Shown: in pieces, positions 8,744-17,935 of the stretch | Layout of the letters: each line of letters starts with the position of its first letter | Position numbering within the stretch: the first letter of the stretch is position 1 | Source of the DNA: Bacillota bacterium | GTDB lineage: Bacteria; Bacillota; Clostridia; Lachnospirales; Lachnospiraceae | Direction: 5' to 3' | DNA: 64,000 nt | Assembly (NCBI GenBank): GCA_023398375.1 | Contig: JAEWSH010000084.1 | Span: 310,001-374,000, forward strand | Program-made: the position numbers and the translations under genes | The notes under the pieces: model-generated | What the model saw: the letters and a program-made list of their open reading frames with translations, nothing else | Told to the model about the DNA's origin: nothing | The model's database searches: none

Positions 8744-9787
8744 TTATCCAACCTTTATACGCCTTACTATTAGAGTAAACAAAAATCCTACAATAAGTCC
8801 ACCAATATGTGCTGCATTATCAATATTTGTCGCCGTAAAACCACTATACAAAGAGTAAATGATCAGAAATAGAATTTTACCTAAAGTAATATCTCCTAAT
8901 CTGCCTTTATGTGAAATTACAAGCCATAATAGCGCACCAATAATACCAAAAATTGCACCGCTTGCTCCAACCGAATCCACATAATTTCCTAAAAAGCTGC
9001 TATATTCCATTGACAACAGTCCACCACCTATCCCTGCTATAAAATAGAGGAACAGGTACTTTATGTGACCTATAGACTTCTCTACAATATCCCCGAAAAA
9101 ATAAAAAATAACCATATTACTAAACAGATGATTCACATCTGCATGCAAAAACATAGATGTTATGATCCGATAAAATTCACCGTTATAAAATACCCTTATA
9201 ACATTTAATGCCCCTATATTATACAATAAATCTCCTGTAAATGTACAGATAAGAAACATCAGTATATTTATGACCGTAATTCCAATTGTAATGTAAGAAC
9301 GTTTCTTTAAATCAATCAGGCCTTTATCTATAAACTTTTTACTATTTTCATTTATTACTTCTGTATTCCCTTCTAATTCCACATATTCCTTATAATTTCG
9401 TAGAAGACAATCTTCTATTTTTGTTTTCGCACCATAAAAGTCCGATACCTGATTTTCATAAATGATCAGTTTTTTCTCTATTGGTTCTATCATCCAGCAA
9501 AAGGTATCTTCATTTGTAATTCTTTTCACCTTTTCCATATCTGTACTTATTATAATAGATAATATATGTACATTGTAATATCCCTTCGACTTGAATAACT
9601 TATAAATAGTATCTTTCACGTGTCTGAACTGATCTTTTTCCAGATACAGGTCCTCCCTGTCCTCTACAAGATGAATTACATTTACGTAATTATTTTCATT
9701 CTGGTAATAAATTGTAAATTCAGGCAGATTTGAAGGTATTACATTATATCCCTGACTTTGTAGAAAACTATCCAGTTGTTGCTTCAT
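8744..9787 (-). CDS. Rhomboid family intramembrane serine protease
   Basis: Integral membrane protease of 347 residues. After a soluble N-terminal domain (about 1-165) come six hydrophobic segments. The catalytic Ser is in GASGAIFGIIGA near 270 and the catalytic His in NAAHIGGLIVGF near 327. The conserved HADVNHLFSNM turn near 218 is the rhomboid loop. Ribosome binding site AAGAGG. It ends a run of minus-strand genes downstream of the Tad operon; whether it processes pilus components is only a guess. Confidence 0.93.
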   Translation of the reverse strand: MKQQLDSFLQSQGYNVIPSNLPEFTIYYQNENNYVNVIHLVEDREDLYLEKDQFRHVKDTIYKLFKSKGYYNVHILSIIISTDMEKVKRITNEDTFCWMIEPIEKKLIIYENQVSDFYGAKTKIEDCLLRNYKEYVELEGNTEVINENSKKFIDKGLIDLKKRSYITIGITVINILMFLICTFTGDLLYNIGALNVIRVFYNGEFYRIITSMFLHADVNHLFSNMVIFYFFGDIVEKSIGHIKYLFLYFIAGIGGGLLSMEYSSFLGNYVDSVGASGAIFGIIGALLWLVISHKGRLGDITLGKILFLIIYSLYSGFTATNIDNAAHIGGLIVGFLFTLIVRRIKVG

Positions 9788-9850
9788 TTCTTATTACCTC
9801 TTTTCACAACCATGTCATGATAGTAAGGTTATCATTTCTATTAAGAGGTG

Positions 9851-11371
9851 TCAATGATAGACAAACGTCACTTTAGCAAAAGAAATCTCATCTTCGACTT
9901 CTACTTTTACTGTCTCATTTGCTTCCAAACGCATTCCGTTCTTAAAAGTTCCATTTGTAGAATTTAGATCTTCCAGATACATCTTACCCTCTCGCTCAAA
10001 AAATCTGGCATGCATACGACTGATAGAATCATCCTTTATTTCTAAATCTACACATTCTGCTAGTTTTCCGACCGTAAATGGCAAATGATCTATCTCATAG
10101 GTCACTTCTTTTCCTTTTATCATTCCACAAAGTATCTGCTTTTCTGAATTCTCAATTACACTTTCTAATAAAACAGTATCTCCATACAAAGCAGCTTCTT
10201 CTGCCACCGCATCAGTATAATCATCATAAAACCTATCTTTTACATTAGAATTGGAAGTTTCGGAAGATAAAAAATCATATATGTGGATCGTATCTGTCGT
10301 TTCCGCTGCTATCTCTTTCTTTCCCTCATCGTTCCAGAATTCTTCTCCCGCTTCTACTTTATTCTGTTCTTTTTTCCTCCAGTCCTCAATAGACTCCTTA
10401 TCATCTTGCTTCATCTTGCATCTTTTTATATCCAGATAAATTTTAATTACACTTCCTGTAAGAATCATTACTGTTGTCCCCAACATAATAAGAAACTGAT
10501 CATAAGATACACTATCCGGTAGACGCTTTGCATATTTTAAATACGATAATCCTACTAAGATAAACAAAAAAACACATACGATAGCATAGTATTTTTTAAT
10601 ATGATTGGATTTTACATGATTAGCTGTTTCGATTTCATTATCTAACAAAAAATTATTTCCTGCTTTTTCATTACTTATATCTTCCTTTTTCTCATTATTA
10701 ATTGAACTTTCTTCCGAAAAAATAGTATCAGAAAGAACACTGATGGACTCAAAAACAGAATGGGCTTCCTCTTTTTTTACTTGTTTAAGTTCATAATTCG
10801 TATTTCTCTCTTTTTCCAGAATTTCGTTATTCTCAATTTCAGAAAAATTCAGGATTTCTTCTAAGGTAAAATTTTTATTGCGTGTATTCTTATACACCTT
10901 ATACGCTAGAAATACAGCTTTATCATCTTGATGATTTATTTTATTCAGTATGTATTCTGCCAGCTTTTGAAATGCTTCTTTAGCATCTTCTTCATGACCT
11001 GGATAACATATAAAAGAAATTTCGTTTGTTTCTAAATTCATATAGATAAATTCAGGATCTATAATTAAATAGTTACTATTTATTAAATACTCTTCTACCA
11101 TTAACAATGCTTTATGGAATTGAAAAAGAAGATTTTTAAGTGATTCATATCCTAATTCTTTGTTTTCATAGATTCTCAGCATTGATTGTTTTGAACTAAT
11201 TTCATAATATATTGTCAATTTCGCATTTACATATCGCATGCTCATGTTTAACAGGCAGGATAAATGATTATCAATCATCATCCTTATTTCATATCCGTTT
11301 ACATCAATATCTTTTTCATTTTCTATCATTAAATAATTATGATTCAATTCCCTTTTATAGCTGACTTGCAA
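9851..11371 (-). CDS. FHA domain protein of the Tad pilus locus (DUF6382-like N-terminus)
   Basis: A 506-residue protein. Residues 1-190 resemble the DUF6382 region found with FHA domains in Lachnospiraceae Tad loci. Two hydrophobic segments near 265-285 and 295-315 anchor it. The C-terminal 90 residues are a forkhead-associated domain with the phosphothreonine-binding loop seen as SRMHARFFE and LNSTNGTFKNG. FHA domains bind phosphothreonine, so the pilus machinery may be under Ser/Thr kinase control (inference). Last gene of the operon, 28 bp downstream of a TadE-like gene. Confidence 0.85.
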   Translation of the reverse strand: MQVSYKRELNHNYLMIENEKDIDVNGYEIRMMIDNHLSCLLNMSMRYVNAKLTIYYEISSKQSMLRIYENKELGYESLKNLLFQFHKALLMVEEYLINSNYLIIDPEFIYMNLETNEISFICYPGHEEDAKEAFQKLAEYILNKINHQDDKAVFLAYKVYKNTRNKNFTLEEILNFSEIENNEILEKERNTNYELKQVKKEEAHSVFESISVLSDTIFSEESSINNEKKEDISNEKAGNNFLLDNEIETANHVKSNHIKKYYAIVCVFLFILVGLSYLKYAKRLPDSVSYDQFLIMLGTTVMILTGSVIKIYLDIKRCKMKQDDKESIEDWRKKEQNKVEAGEEFWNDEGKKEIAAETTDTIHIYDFLSSETSNSNVKDRFYDDYTDAVAEEAALYGDTVLLESVIENSEKQILCGMIKGKEVTYEIDHLPFTVGKLAECVDLEIKDDSISRMHARFFEREGKMYLEDLNSTNGTFKNGMRLEANETVKVEVEDEISFAKVTFVYH

Positions 11372-11398
11372 TAACTTTCTCCTTCCCCTGTGATACGT

Positions 11399-11869
11399 TT
11401 ACCTGGTAATTATTTTTTCCAGTTTTCTGCAATTTCTGATAAAATCTATCTCTTTTATAATATTAGCTTTCTTTTGTTCTTTTATTATCCATCCAGTATA
11501 GAAACCCTGTCTTTTTAATAATAACGAAAAAGGCACTTTTATATATGCTTCTGTAAGGACTACAATACTTTTATCTTGAATATCCGATTTTGTATGAAAA
11601 CTTTTTATTGCAATTAATTTATTACCGAATAAAGCTTCTTTTTCTCTTTCTATAAATCCAAATCTATCAAGTACTGGATCCGTAAAACCATCTTCATACA
11701 TACTACCTCTGAATGCGATAATATAACATTTTTGTGAGATAATGCAGCGGTTGTATAAAAAAAAAGATATATATAGTATCATTACAGTTATCATTATTAT
11801 AATAGGTATAATAATTGAAGCTTCTATTGTAAAACTTCCCTTACTCCAGTCTTTTTTATCTTGATTCAT
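11399..11869 (-). CDS. TadE/TadG-like minor pseudopilin
   Basis: A 156-residue bitopic protein. SFTIEASIIIPIIIMIT (residues 12-28) is the class III signal/pseudopilin motif with a Glu five residues before the hydrophobic core, followed by a single transmembrane segment and a soluble periplasm-side domain. TadE/TadF-type proteins are minor pilin-like components of the Flp pilus. Located between the second prepilin peptidase and the FHA protein. Confidence 0.78.
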   Translation of the reverse strand: MNQDKKDWSKGSFTIEASIIIPIIIMITVMILYISFFLYNRCIISQKCYIIAFRGSMYEDGFTDPVLDRFGFIEREKEALFGNKLIAIKSFHTKSDIQDKSIVVLTEAYIKVPFSLLLKRQGFYTGWIIKEQKKANIIKEIDFIRNCRKLEKIITR

Positions 11870-11923
11870 TTTTTATGCTCCTTCTCTGCTTTATAAAAAA
11901 TATTCATTCTCAAATATTAGATT

Positions 11924-12352
11924 TTATAAAATACATTGTATAAAATATGAAATTAACACTACTGGTATAAAAGGGAGTTCTGTATGACGATTGATTTTTC
12001 GAATACTCAATAAGAATATGGAAATCAATGCACTTAGAAAAAGAGCAGTTATTAAAATCCCTACCGTTCTAATAAAACCTATATATATTCCAATTATTAC
12101 AAATATGTAACCATCACCGTATCCAATACTCTCACTGGTAATCTTTCCAAATAACAGAAGCAGTAATCCTGGCAAGATTCCTATAAACATTCTGCCAATT
12201 TCAACGATTCCATTCCTATACATCTTTTCTGCCAAAATCAGTATTGCTGCCGTTCCAAAAACAATTAGCAGGCGTGTAGAAATCTTCCTATATTTTATGT
12301 CCATAAAACTACTGATTCCTAATAATATAATTATTATAATATTAATAATCAT
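11924..12352 (-). CDS. Prepilin peptidase (A24 family), second copy
   Basis: A 142-residue polytopic aspartyl peptidase with about four to five membrane segments. The two catalytic Asp are in SFMDIKYRKIS (residue 18) and ESIGYGDGYIF (near 75), the GxGD signature. It would cleave the Flp prepilin and TadE-like leaders at the cytoplasmic face. Its start lies 4 bp downstream of the preceding stop codon. A second A24 peptidase lies at the other end of the same operon (46225-46620). Confidence 0.88.
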   Translation of the reverse strand: MIINIIIIILLGISSFMDIKYRKISTRLLIVFGTAAILILAEKMYRNGIVEIGRMFIGILPGLLLLLFGKITSESIGYGDGYIFVIIGIYIGFIRTVGILITALFLSALISIFLLSIRKINRHTELPFIPVVLISYFIQCIL

Positions 12353-12355
12353 TTC

Positions 12356-13318
12356 TTAACCTCCTGATTGACTGCACCTATAACATTCTTTTCTATTCCC
12401 TACCTCATGAATCGAAATTGCGTAAATTGTTCTTTTTAATCCACTGCATTCAGAATTCTTGTGATATCTATCACCTTGCTCGGTAATGTATACAATATTA
12501 CTTGTGCTATCATTTCCACATATTTCACATGGATAATATTTTCCTCCATTTTCATTTCGTAATGTTGAAATTTTCTGTAAAGAAGTTTTCTTTATGGAAA
12601 GTATGAGATGTGTACAGCTACGGTTGGTATGATATACTGTTCCATTTTCTGCAACATATACAATAGTATCATTATCTTCAGCTTTACCTGCTCCCTTTGT
12701 ATTATCATATCCTGTCCACGATCTCATGCGGCATCGATTAATAAGCGGCATTTGTCTAAATCCAATCATACCAATAACTGGCTTTACTTTATACTCTGCT
12801 ACCAAATCAATCATATCGTCTTTCATTATTTGGGACTGTAATAATGATATGCCATTTTCTCCTTTCACAAGAGGAGAACTGTTTAAATAATTCTTATCTA
12901 GTTCTTTTATTAATTTTTCTTTTACATATAGATTACTATATCCAATAGATTCAATCATATCTAAAACTGTATTATCGCTATCTACTATTTTTTCATATGC
13001 ATACGCATAGACTGCCATTTCTTTTCCGGCCTGATGCAAAACCATTTCAATATTACTATACAACCTAATTATATCAAGCATGGATAATAAGTTTATCATT
13101 GCAAATAAAAATAGTGGGAGAATAAGTGAAGTTTCTAATGTAATACTTGCCTTTTTAAAAGAGATAAATAGTGACATCCTTTTCGCAGAATGAATATGCT
13201 TTTTAATAAATAATAAATTGTGGTGTTTGTGGTTTAGATATGTCTGGAGAAATGTTGTCTTTTGATTTAAATTTTTGTTTACAGTTTCTAATTTTCTTTT
13301 CTGAAAAAAGGACATCAC
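12356..13318 (-). CDS. TadE-like pilus protein with Cys-rich C-terminal tandem module
   Basis: A 320-residue protein. The pseudopilin motif is ASITLETSLILPLFLFAM near residues 57-74, after an unusually long basic cytoplasmic N-terminus. The last 110 residues hold two copies of a small module: YVAENGTVYHTNRSCTHL...YYPCEICG and YITEQGDRYHKNSECSGL...CYRCSQ. Each has one Cys in an H/S-rich turn plus a CxxC, suggesting zinc binding or disulfides on the outer face. The module recalls the short repeats seen at the end of some Clostridial secreted nucleases. Function unproven. Confidence 0.75.
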   Translation of the reverse strand: MMSFFQKRKLETVNKNLNQKTTFLQTYLNHKHHNLLFIKKHIHSAKRMSLFISFKKASITLETSLILPLFLFAMINLLSMLDIIRLYSNIEMVLHQAGKEMAVYAYAYEKIVDSDNTVLDMIESIGYSNLYVKEKLIKELDKNYLNSSPLVKGENGISLLQSQIMKDDMIDLVAEYKVKPVIGMIGFRQMPLINRCRMRSWTGYDNTKGAGKAEDNDTIVYVAENGTVYHTNRSCTHLILSIKKTSLQKISTLRNENGGKYYPCEICGNDSTSNIVYITEQGDRYHKNSECSGLKRTIYAISIHEVGNRKECYRCSQSGG

Positions 13319-13358
13319 TATTTATCCCTCCTATTTTTATTAGTATTAGAATATTCTA

Positions 13359-14783
13359 CTATTCATAGCAATAAAATCTTTTTATCCGAAATCGATATCC
13401 AAATTTGCTTATACTTTCTATATTGGCAATAATACTATCTGTACATCCATCTAACTTAAACGTCTTATTTCCTGCCGTTTTACGAAGATCCATTTCAACT
13501 ACATTCATAAAACGTTCCACCTTTTCTCCTTTACTCATTGTTAATAAAAATAACCTCAGATATTCCCGATACGACAAACCTTTTTCATTTCCGTTAACAT
13601 TTTTTACATGCTCTTTATAATTTTTTAAATTGGAAAATTGTAACTTCCACTCTTCAGATGTTTTCAATAAAGGGATTTTTCCGCCTTTTAATAAGATACG
13701 TACATCTCCTATACTTTCTGCGTATGCCCAGGCAAATATTAAAGATGCTTTTACAATAGGTTGAATCTCCGGCATTAATACTGCACTTGCTATTGCAGCT
13801 GCTGCCACATCAACCTCAGCTATTTTTGCACTATCAGTCCAAAGATATATAAAATTTGATACTTGCCTTACTAGAACTAATTTATCCGCAGCTATTTTCA
13901 GATTCTCTCTGTCATTATTTTTTCCATATAAAATATACTCTAATTGATATTTTAATAAGCCTATATCTTTTTGTTTTGTGTAATCACCACATTTCTCTAA
14001 TAAATATTCTCCAAATAGAATTTCTTCCAAAATGCTATCTTTCAGCTCATGCCCCTGAGCAATTCCCGCTCCAGTATTTAGTTTTCTATGCGATGCATAT
14101 TCATCAAGCTGTACATTTTGTGATGATATCGTTCCAATATCATCTATTACCAATCCAAGTATTCCAACACTTTTACTTGCATTTACAGCATTTGCCGGAC
14201 TTTTGATATGTACTTTTTTCTTTTTTCCATTTTCCTCTCTTTCTAAATTATTTAGCTTATAATCAATTTTTCCATTTTCTGAGCCAATATCTCTGGTTTC
14301 AAGTTGATTATTTTTCATAGCTTCCGCTTGTTTCTGTATATTTTTCACTAGATCAGGACTTATTTTCTCTTTTATATAATTGACAGCTTGTCTTTTACAT
14401 ACCGATCCATGATTATCTGTGGCTATAGAAGTTTCTTCTATAACCACGTTTTCAAGTTGAAGTGCTAACCAGTCTTTTGTTGAAAAAGTTATTAAATCAG
14501 TTGTCGGATGAAAATTATACTCCATATAATTACTAAGATGAACTTCCATATTTTTGATAGATGGTTCTCCGGTTTCATATGCCATATCAATAAACAGCAA
14601 ATCATATTGTTTTAATAATTCTCGATTATATTCTGCAAAACATGAATTTAAACCCATATCCATAACACATTCAATCTGCATACGAATAGCACTTATCCGG
14701 GCTCCTTCGACCAAAGTGAGAATTAATGAGAGCATTACAGACAAAATCAATGCCAGATATACTGTGATTTCAGCTTTTTTCAT
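13359..14783 (-). CDS. DUF5702 family protein of the Tad locus
   Basis: A 474-residue protein with an N-terminal anchor (AEITVYLALILSVMLSLILTLVEGARISAIRMQIE) that looks like a pseudopilin segment and continues into QYDLLFIDMAYE, features of DUF5702. A second hydrophobic stretch near 335-365 is Ala-rich. Proteins of this family occupy the same slot between the Flp pilin and TadE genes in other Clostridial Tad operons; their molecular role is not established. Confidence 0.8.
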   Translation of the reverse strand: MKKAEITVYLALILSVMLSLILTLVEGARISAIRMQIECVMDMGLNSCFAEYNRELLKQYDLLFIDMAYETGEPSIKNMEVHLSNYMEYNFHPTTDLITFSTKDWLALQLENVVIEETSIATDNHGSVCKRQAVNYIKEKISPDLVKNIQKQAEAMKNNQLETRDIGSENGKIDYKLNNLEREENGKKKKVHIKSPANAVNASKSVGILGLVIDDIGTISSQNVQLDEYASHRKLNTGAGIAQGHELKDSILEEILFGEYLLEKCGDYTKQKDIGLLKYQLEYILYGKNNDRENLKIAADKLVLVRQVSNFIYLWTDSAKIAEVDVAAAAIASAVLMPEIQPIVKASLIFAWAYAESIGDVRILLKGGKIPLLKTSEEWKLQFSNLKNYKEHVKNVNGNEKGLSYREYLRLFLLTMSKGEKVERFMNVVEMDLRKTAGNKTFKLDGCTDSIIANIESISKFGYRFRIKRFYCYE

Positions 14784-14803
14784 AAATAACCTTTCCTGTT
14801 TTT

Positions 14804-14974
14804 CTAAATCGACTTTGCATCTCTTGTAATTCTTGTAAATATGTCATTTACAAGTCCTGTAATCTGCTTTTTAAATATAATAACAAGACCTATTAATACA
14901 ACTAATATAAGAATTGTCTCTACCGTACCGCTCCCTTCTTCTTCAACTAAAAATCTTTTCCATTCTTTTATCAT
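14804..14974 (-). CDS. Flp-type major pilin
   Basis: A 56-residue prepilin. The start at 14974 (MIKEWKRFL) is set by CAGGAGG 7 bp upstream; the frame opens at 14992. The mature pilin begins after Gly in EEEGSGTVETILILVVLIGLVIIF, the Flp1/type IVb signature with a Glu at position 5-6 and a continuous hydrophobic core. Assembled by CpaF, TadB and TadC. The only major pilin candidate in the window. Confidence 0.9.
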   Translation of the reverse strand: MIKEWKRFLVEEEGSGTVETILILVVLIGLVIIFKKQITGLVNDIFTRITRDAKSI

Positions 14975-14995
14975 ACTAAATCCTCCTGACAATTT

Positions 14996-16483
14996 TTATA
15001 TAGAAAAGGATAAGAATGCAGGAACGATTATTACAATCATAACAATTGCAAACATGAGCATCATTGGCAATAATAATTTTGTTCCTGCCTCCTCTCCTAA
15101 TCTTTTTGCTACTGTTTTTCTCTCTTCAAATGCCAGTTTTGCTTCGTTTCTTAATAAGCTCTGTAAATTTGAAGAACCTTTTTTGAGATTTTGAGATAGA
15201 AGTGTCCCTAGTTTAAGATAGCACTGCACCCTACATCTCTTTGCAAAATTATCATAACTGGCTGCTTCTGCAATTCCACTATCCATCTCATGACTTGTAA
15301 TAAGCATTTCTTCATATGCATATCGTTTCCTTTTTTTAGCATATTTACTATAATTATCTGTTATTTTTTTCCAGGCACTTCGGATTGACATACCCGCTCC
15401 CATTAGTAATGTTATCTTACTAATAATCTCAGGATAATCCTGCATCATTTCTGTATTACGTGCTTCTATTTTTCTATAGAGATCTTTGTCCTTTCCAATG
15501 CAAACTGCTATGGTCAAAACTATCAAGAATACAATAATGAGCAATATACTATGATCTCTTTGTTCTCTCCACAGAATTTCTTTTCCATTTACTTTTGTAG
15601 GTAATGATAAATATTCCTTATTTTCTGTTTTTTTATCCTGACGGTTTATATCATCCATTAACGCATCTTTCCATTTTTCTTCTTTTGTTTTTGCGGCTGG
15701 ATAAACGATCACCTCATATTCACATTCTTTTTTCCAATCAAAATAGGATATATTAGCAGTAATTATAACTTTTTCTCCCCCATTATCTGCATCTCTTTCG
15801 CCCAAGTTACCATCCGGATTCAAAATAGTATAGTCACTGCATTCCCATATAATTCGAAAAGGATAATCCAAAACATAACATGGTAATTGCATATTATATG
15901 TGATGTTATTAAGAGACTCATTTGCGCCCAGAATTTCTGTTTCTAACTGAGCTTTAAGTTTTTGAAACAATTTTTCTAATGTTTCATCCGTATATTTTCT
16001 TTCATTAATAAGAATTCTAATTTCTTCTTCTCTTATTGTCTCATCTTCAATCCTTGCTACCAATGTCGTGTCCATCGTTCCTTTTCCGTAGGATTTTCTT
16101 TCAATTGAATTTCCATTTATAATGATAGATGAGTAATAAGAACTTATTGTTCTGCAAGTAATTACAATTACTCCTGCTGCGATGATTAACACACAAAGAT
16201 TTACTTTCTCCAAATTATAACGAAGTTCTATATTTTTTATTTCTTTTGATGGCTCAAGACATTGTAAACCTTCCTTAATATTTCTTTGTCTTTTATTTTC
16301 TTTCAACTGCTTTTTCATATATTTTTTCCAAACATTAATTCCCTTACAAAATATAAAAAAAGATATTTGAAACAATCGTTTCTGATACTTTGTGCTTGTC
16401 CATTCTTCGGGAATTTTTTCTTTACTGGCTCTTAAAACTATAAAAATACATAATAAAATTAAAATAAAACATATAATTAACAA
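14996..16483 (-). CDS. tadC: TadC-like inner membrane platform protein, TTG start
   Basis: A 495-residue member of the type II secretion F family. An N-terminal anchor, a segment near 95-115, a long soluble insert (120-305), a segment near 312-330 and a C-terminal domain with IISKITLLMGAGMSIRSAW and a final hydrophobic pair. Larger than typical TadC (about 300 residues) because of the insert. Initiates at TTG, placed 6 bp after AGGAG. Forms the inner membrane platform with TadB. Confidence 0.82.
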   Translation of the reverse strand: MLIICFILILLCIFIVLRASKEKIPEEWTSTKYQKRLFQISFFIFCKGINVWKKYMKKQLKENKRQRNIKEGLQCLEPSKEIKNIELRYNLEKVNLCVLIIAAGVIVITCRTISSYYSSIIINGNSIERKSYGKGTMDTTLVARIEDETIREEEIRILINERKYTDETLEKLFQKLKAQLETEILGANESLNNITYNMQLPCYVLDYPFRIIWECSDYTILNPDGNLGERDADNGGEKVIITANISYFDWKKECEYEVIVYPAAKTKEEKWKDALMDDINRQDKKTENKEYLSLPTKVNGKEILWREQRDHSILLIIVFLIVLTIAVCIGKDKDLYRKIEARNTEMMQDYPEIISKITLLMGAGMSIRSAWKKITDNYSKYAKKRKRYAYEEMLITSHEMDSGIAEAASYDNFAKRCRVQCYLKLGTLLSQNLKKGSSNLQSLLRNEAKLAFEERKTVAKRLGEEAGTKLLLPMMLMFAIVMIVIIVPAFLSFSI

Positions 16484-16498
16484 ATAATCACTCCTATT

Positions 16499-17260
16499 TT
16501 AAAGTTGTATGGTTGTAATATTTTTTGCCATTTTATATGCAGCTCCATATAAAATAGCACAAATACTCATAATTACAATTCCAATTATATTGTGATATAG
16601 TGGATCGAAAAATCCAGGTGAAGTAACTTGAATATATAGAATAATAAGAATAGGAACCAAATTCATTATTTTTTGTTCCAGTTGTTTTGCACAAAGTAAC
16701 GTTTGAATTTCTTTTTTTACTTCTATTTTATCACAGATTGTCAGAACACAGGACTGTATAATGTTGTTCATATCTCCACCACTCCTTTTAGCTGTTTGAA
16801 ATATCTCTGCAAAATCAAGAATATTGTCTATACAGCTTCTCTTTGCCAGATCAAAAAGTAAGCTTTCCAATAAAACATTATTTTCAAGCCCCTTAGTAAT
16901 ATGAAAGAGCTCTTTGCTGATATTACTATCTTTTCCAAACATTACTGTGACATCTCTATACGCCTCCCGAAAAGCATTTTCGATAGAATAGCCTGCTCTT
17001 AATCCATTAGACACTGCTATGATAGCCTCTTTAAATTGTTCATTTAATTCGGTTTTTTCTTTTTCACAGAGCTCTCTTTTTTTTTCTTGTATATACAATA
17101 TGATTATTGGACTCATGATAATTGTTGCTATCCATGAACGATAAAATACTTTACTAAGTAAAATCACCATTCCAAAACCTATTGAGCTATAAAAAACCAT
17201 CTGAGTCGTATTTAATTGATATACTCTATAATCTTTTATTCGATTCCCGCTGCCTTCCAT
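16499..17260 (-). CDS. tadB: TadB-like inner membrane platform protein
   Basis: A 253-residue type II secretion F family protein with two N-terminal and two C-terminal membrane segments around a helical F domain (FKEAIIAVSNGLRAGYSIENAFREA near 85-110; AKRSGGDMNNII near 155). Starts 25 bp inside the 3' end of the CpaF gene. In the present integrated state its transcription from the operon promoter to the right is separated by 27 kb of element, so expression probably depends on read-through or is lost. Confidence 0.85.
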   Translation of the reverse strand: MEGSGNRIKDYRVYQLNTTQMVFYSSIGFGMVILLSKVFYRSWIATIIMSPIIILYIQEKKRELCEKEKTELNEQFKEAIIAVSNGLRAGYSIENAFREAYRDVTVMFGKDSNISKELFHITKGLENNVLLESLLFDLAKRSCIDNILDFAEIFQTAKRSGGDMNNIIQSCVLTICDKIEVKKEIQTLLCAKQLEQKIMNLVPILIILYIQVTSPGFFDPLYHNIIGIVIMSICAILYGAAYKMAKNITTIQL

Positions 17261-17781
17261 TTTTCTAGATGCAGCAAGCTCTCTTTTTTTGTTAACTTTC
17301 CTAATATTTTCCCTTCTCTCTCCTCTGTTTCTTCAAATTCATATAGCGTCCTTGTTAAAATATTTCCTTCTTGATACCCTTCTATTTCAATGATCTCCAT
17401 TACTCTTCTTGATTTATCCCGAAGTCTTCCAAGATGTACAATAATATCAATTCCTGATGCTATCTGCCTTTGAATTGCTGATAAAGGCAGATCCATTCCC
17501 ATAAGCACCATTGTTTCTAGTCTTGCTAACAAATCCCTTCCCGAATTTGCATGCCCTGTTGATAAAGAACCATCATGCCCTGTATTAAGACATTGCAGCA
17601 TATCAATCGCCTCTCCTCCTCTTACTTCGCCTACAATGATGCGATCTGGCCGCATTCGCAAAGAGGATTTAATAAGATCACGAATTGTTATTTCTTTACA
17701 ATCTTCTACGTTTGCATTTCTTGTTTCCAAACGGACCAGATTTGGAATTCCTTGAATTTGTAATTCAGCACTATCTTCAAT
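17236..17781 (-). pseudogene. cpaF: CpaF/TadA pilus ATPase, 3' half (disrupted by element)
   Basis: C-terminal half of the Tad secretion ATPase. Reading leftward from the attachment core it gives IEDSAELQIQGIPNLVRLE, then the Walker B/Asp-box region MRPDRIIVGEVRGGEAIDML and the His box LSTGHANS, ending with EKWKAAGIE. It has no start codon of its own with a ribosome binding site and lacks Walker A, which lies at 44.6 kb. Joining the two halves at the shared IED codons gives about 405 residues with no indel, so the gene is intact apart from the insertion. Confidence 0.93.
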
Positions 17782-17783
17782 CG
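17775..17783. other. Left attachment core of the element
   Basis: CTTCAATCG here corresponds to CCTCAATCG at 44556-44564 (8 of 9 bases). In cpaF these bases encode the conserved I-E-D of the ATPase. The crossover must lie within or next to this core. The single mismatch could reflect a heteroduplex overlap region like the coupling sequences of Tn916-type integrases. Confidence 0.75.
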
Positions 17784-17832
17784 GTATAATGCAAAACTAA
17801 ATTACTTATTTTCAGGCAACTCTTGTAATGCC

Positions 17833-17839
17833 CATAAAC
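17833..17839 (+). repeat. CATAAAC heptamer, isolated left-end copy
   Basis: One copy of the oriented heptamer that is dense between 25.1 and 40.7 kb. It lies between the attachment core and the integrase terminator. No other copy was found between here and 25.1 kb. Confidence 0.8.
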
Positions 17840-17852
17840 ACTATATTCTGAC

Positions 17853-17888
17853 AACAAAAAAGCACCTTTTTATAGATGCTTTTTTGTT
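17853..17888 (-). terminator. Terminator of the integrase gene
   Basis: Perfect 12-bp arms AACAAAAAAGCA (17853-17864) and TGCTTTTTTGTT (17877-17888) with a 12-base loop. It lies about 50 bp beyond the integrase stop on the minus strand and may shield the cpaF remnant from element transcription. Confidence 0.75.
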
Positions 17889-17901
17889 CAAAAATCCATT
17901 A

Positions 17902-17922
17902 TTGGGGTTATTTTCGGCTTAT
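17902..17922 (+). promoter_or_regulatory. Left paired decamer, probable integrase arm-type sites
   Basis: TTGGGGTTAT (17902-17911) and TTCGGCTTAT (17913-17922), spaced 11 bp start to start. The right end has the same arrangement, TTCGGGTCAT and TTCGGGTTAT at 44390-44410, in the same orientation. An 18-base block around them is 16/18 identical between ends. Arm-type sites of tyrosine integrases are short direct repeats placed like this (family knowledge). Confidence 0.6.
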
Positions 17923-17935
17923 TTGGTTTTAAAAT

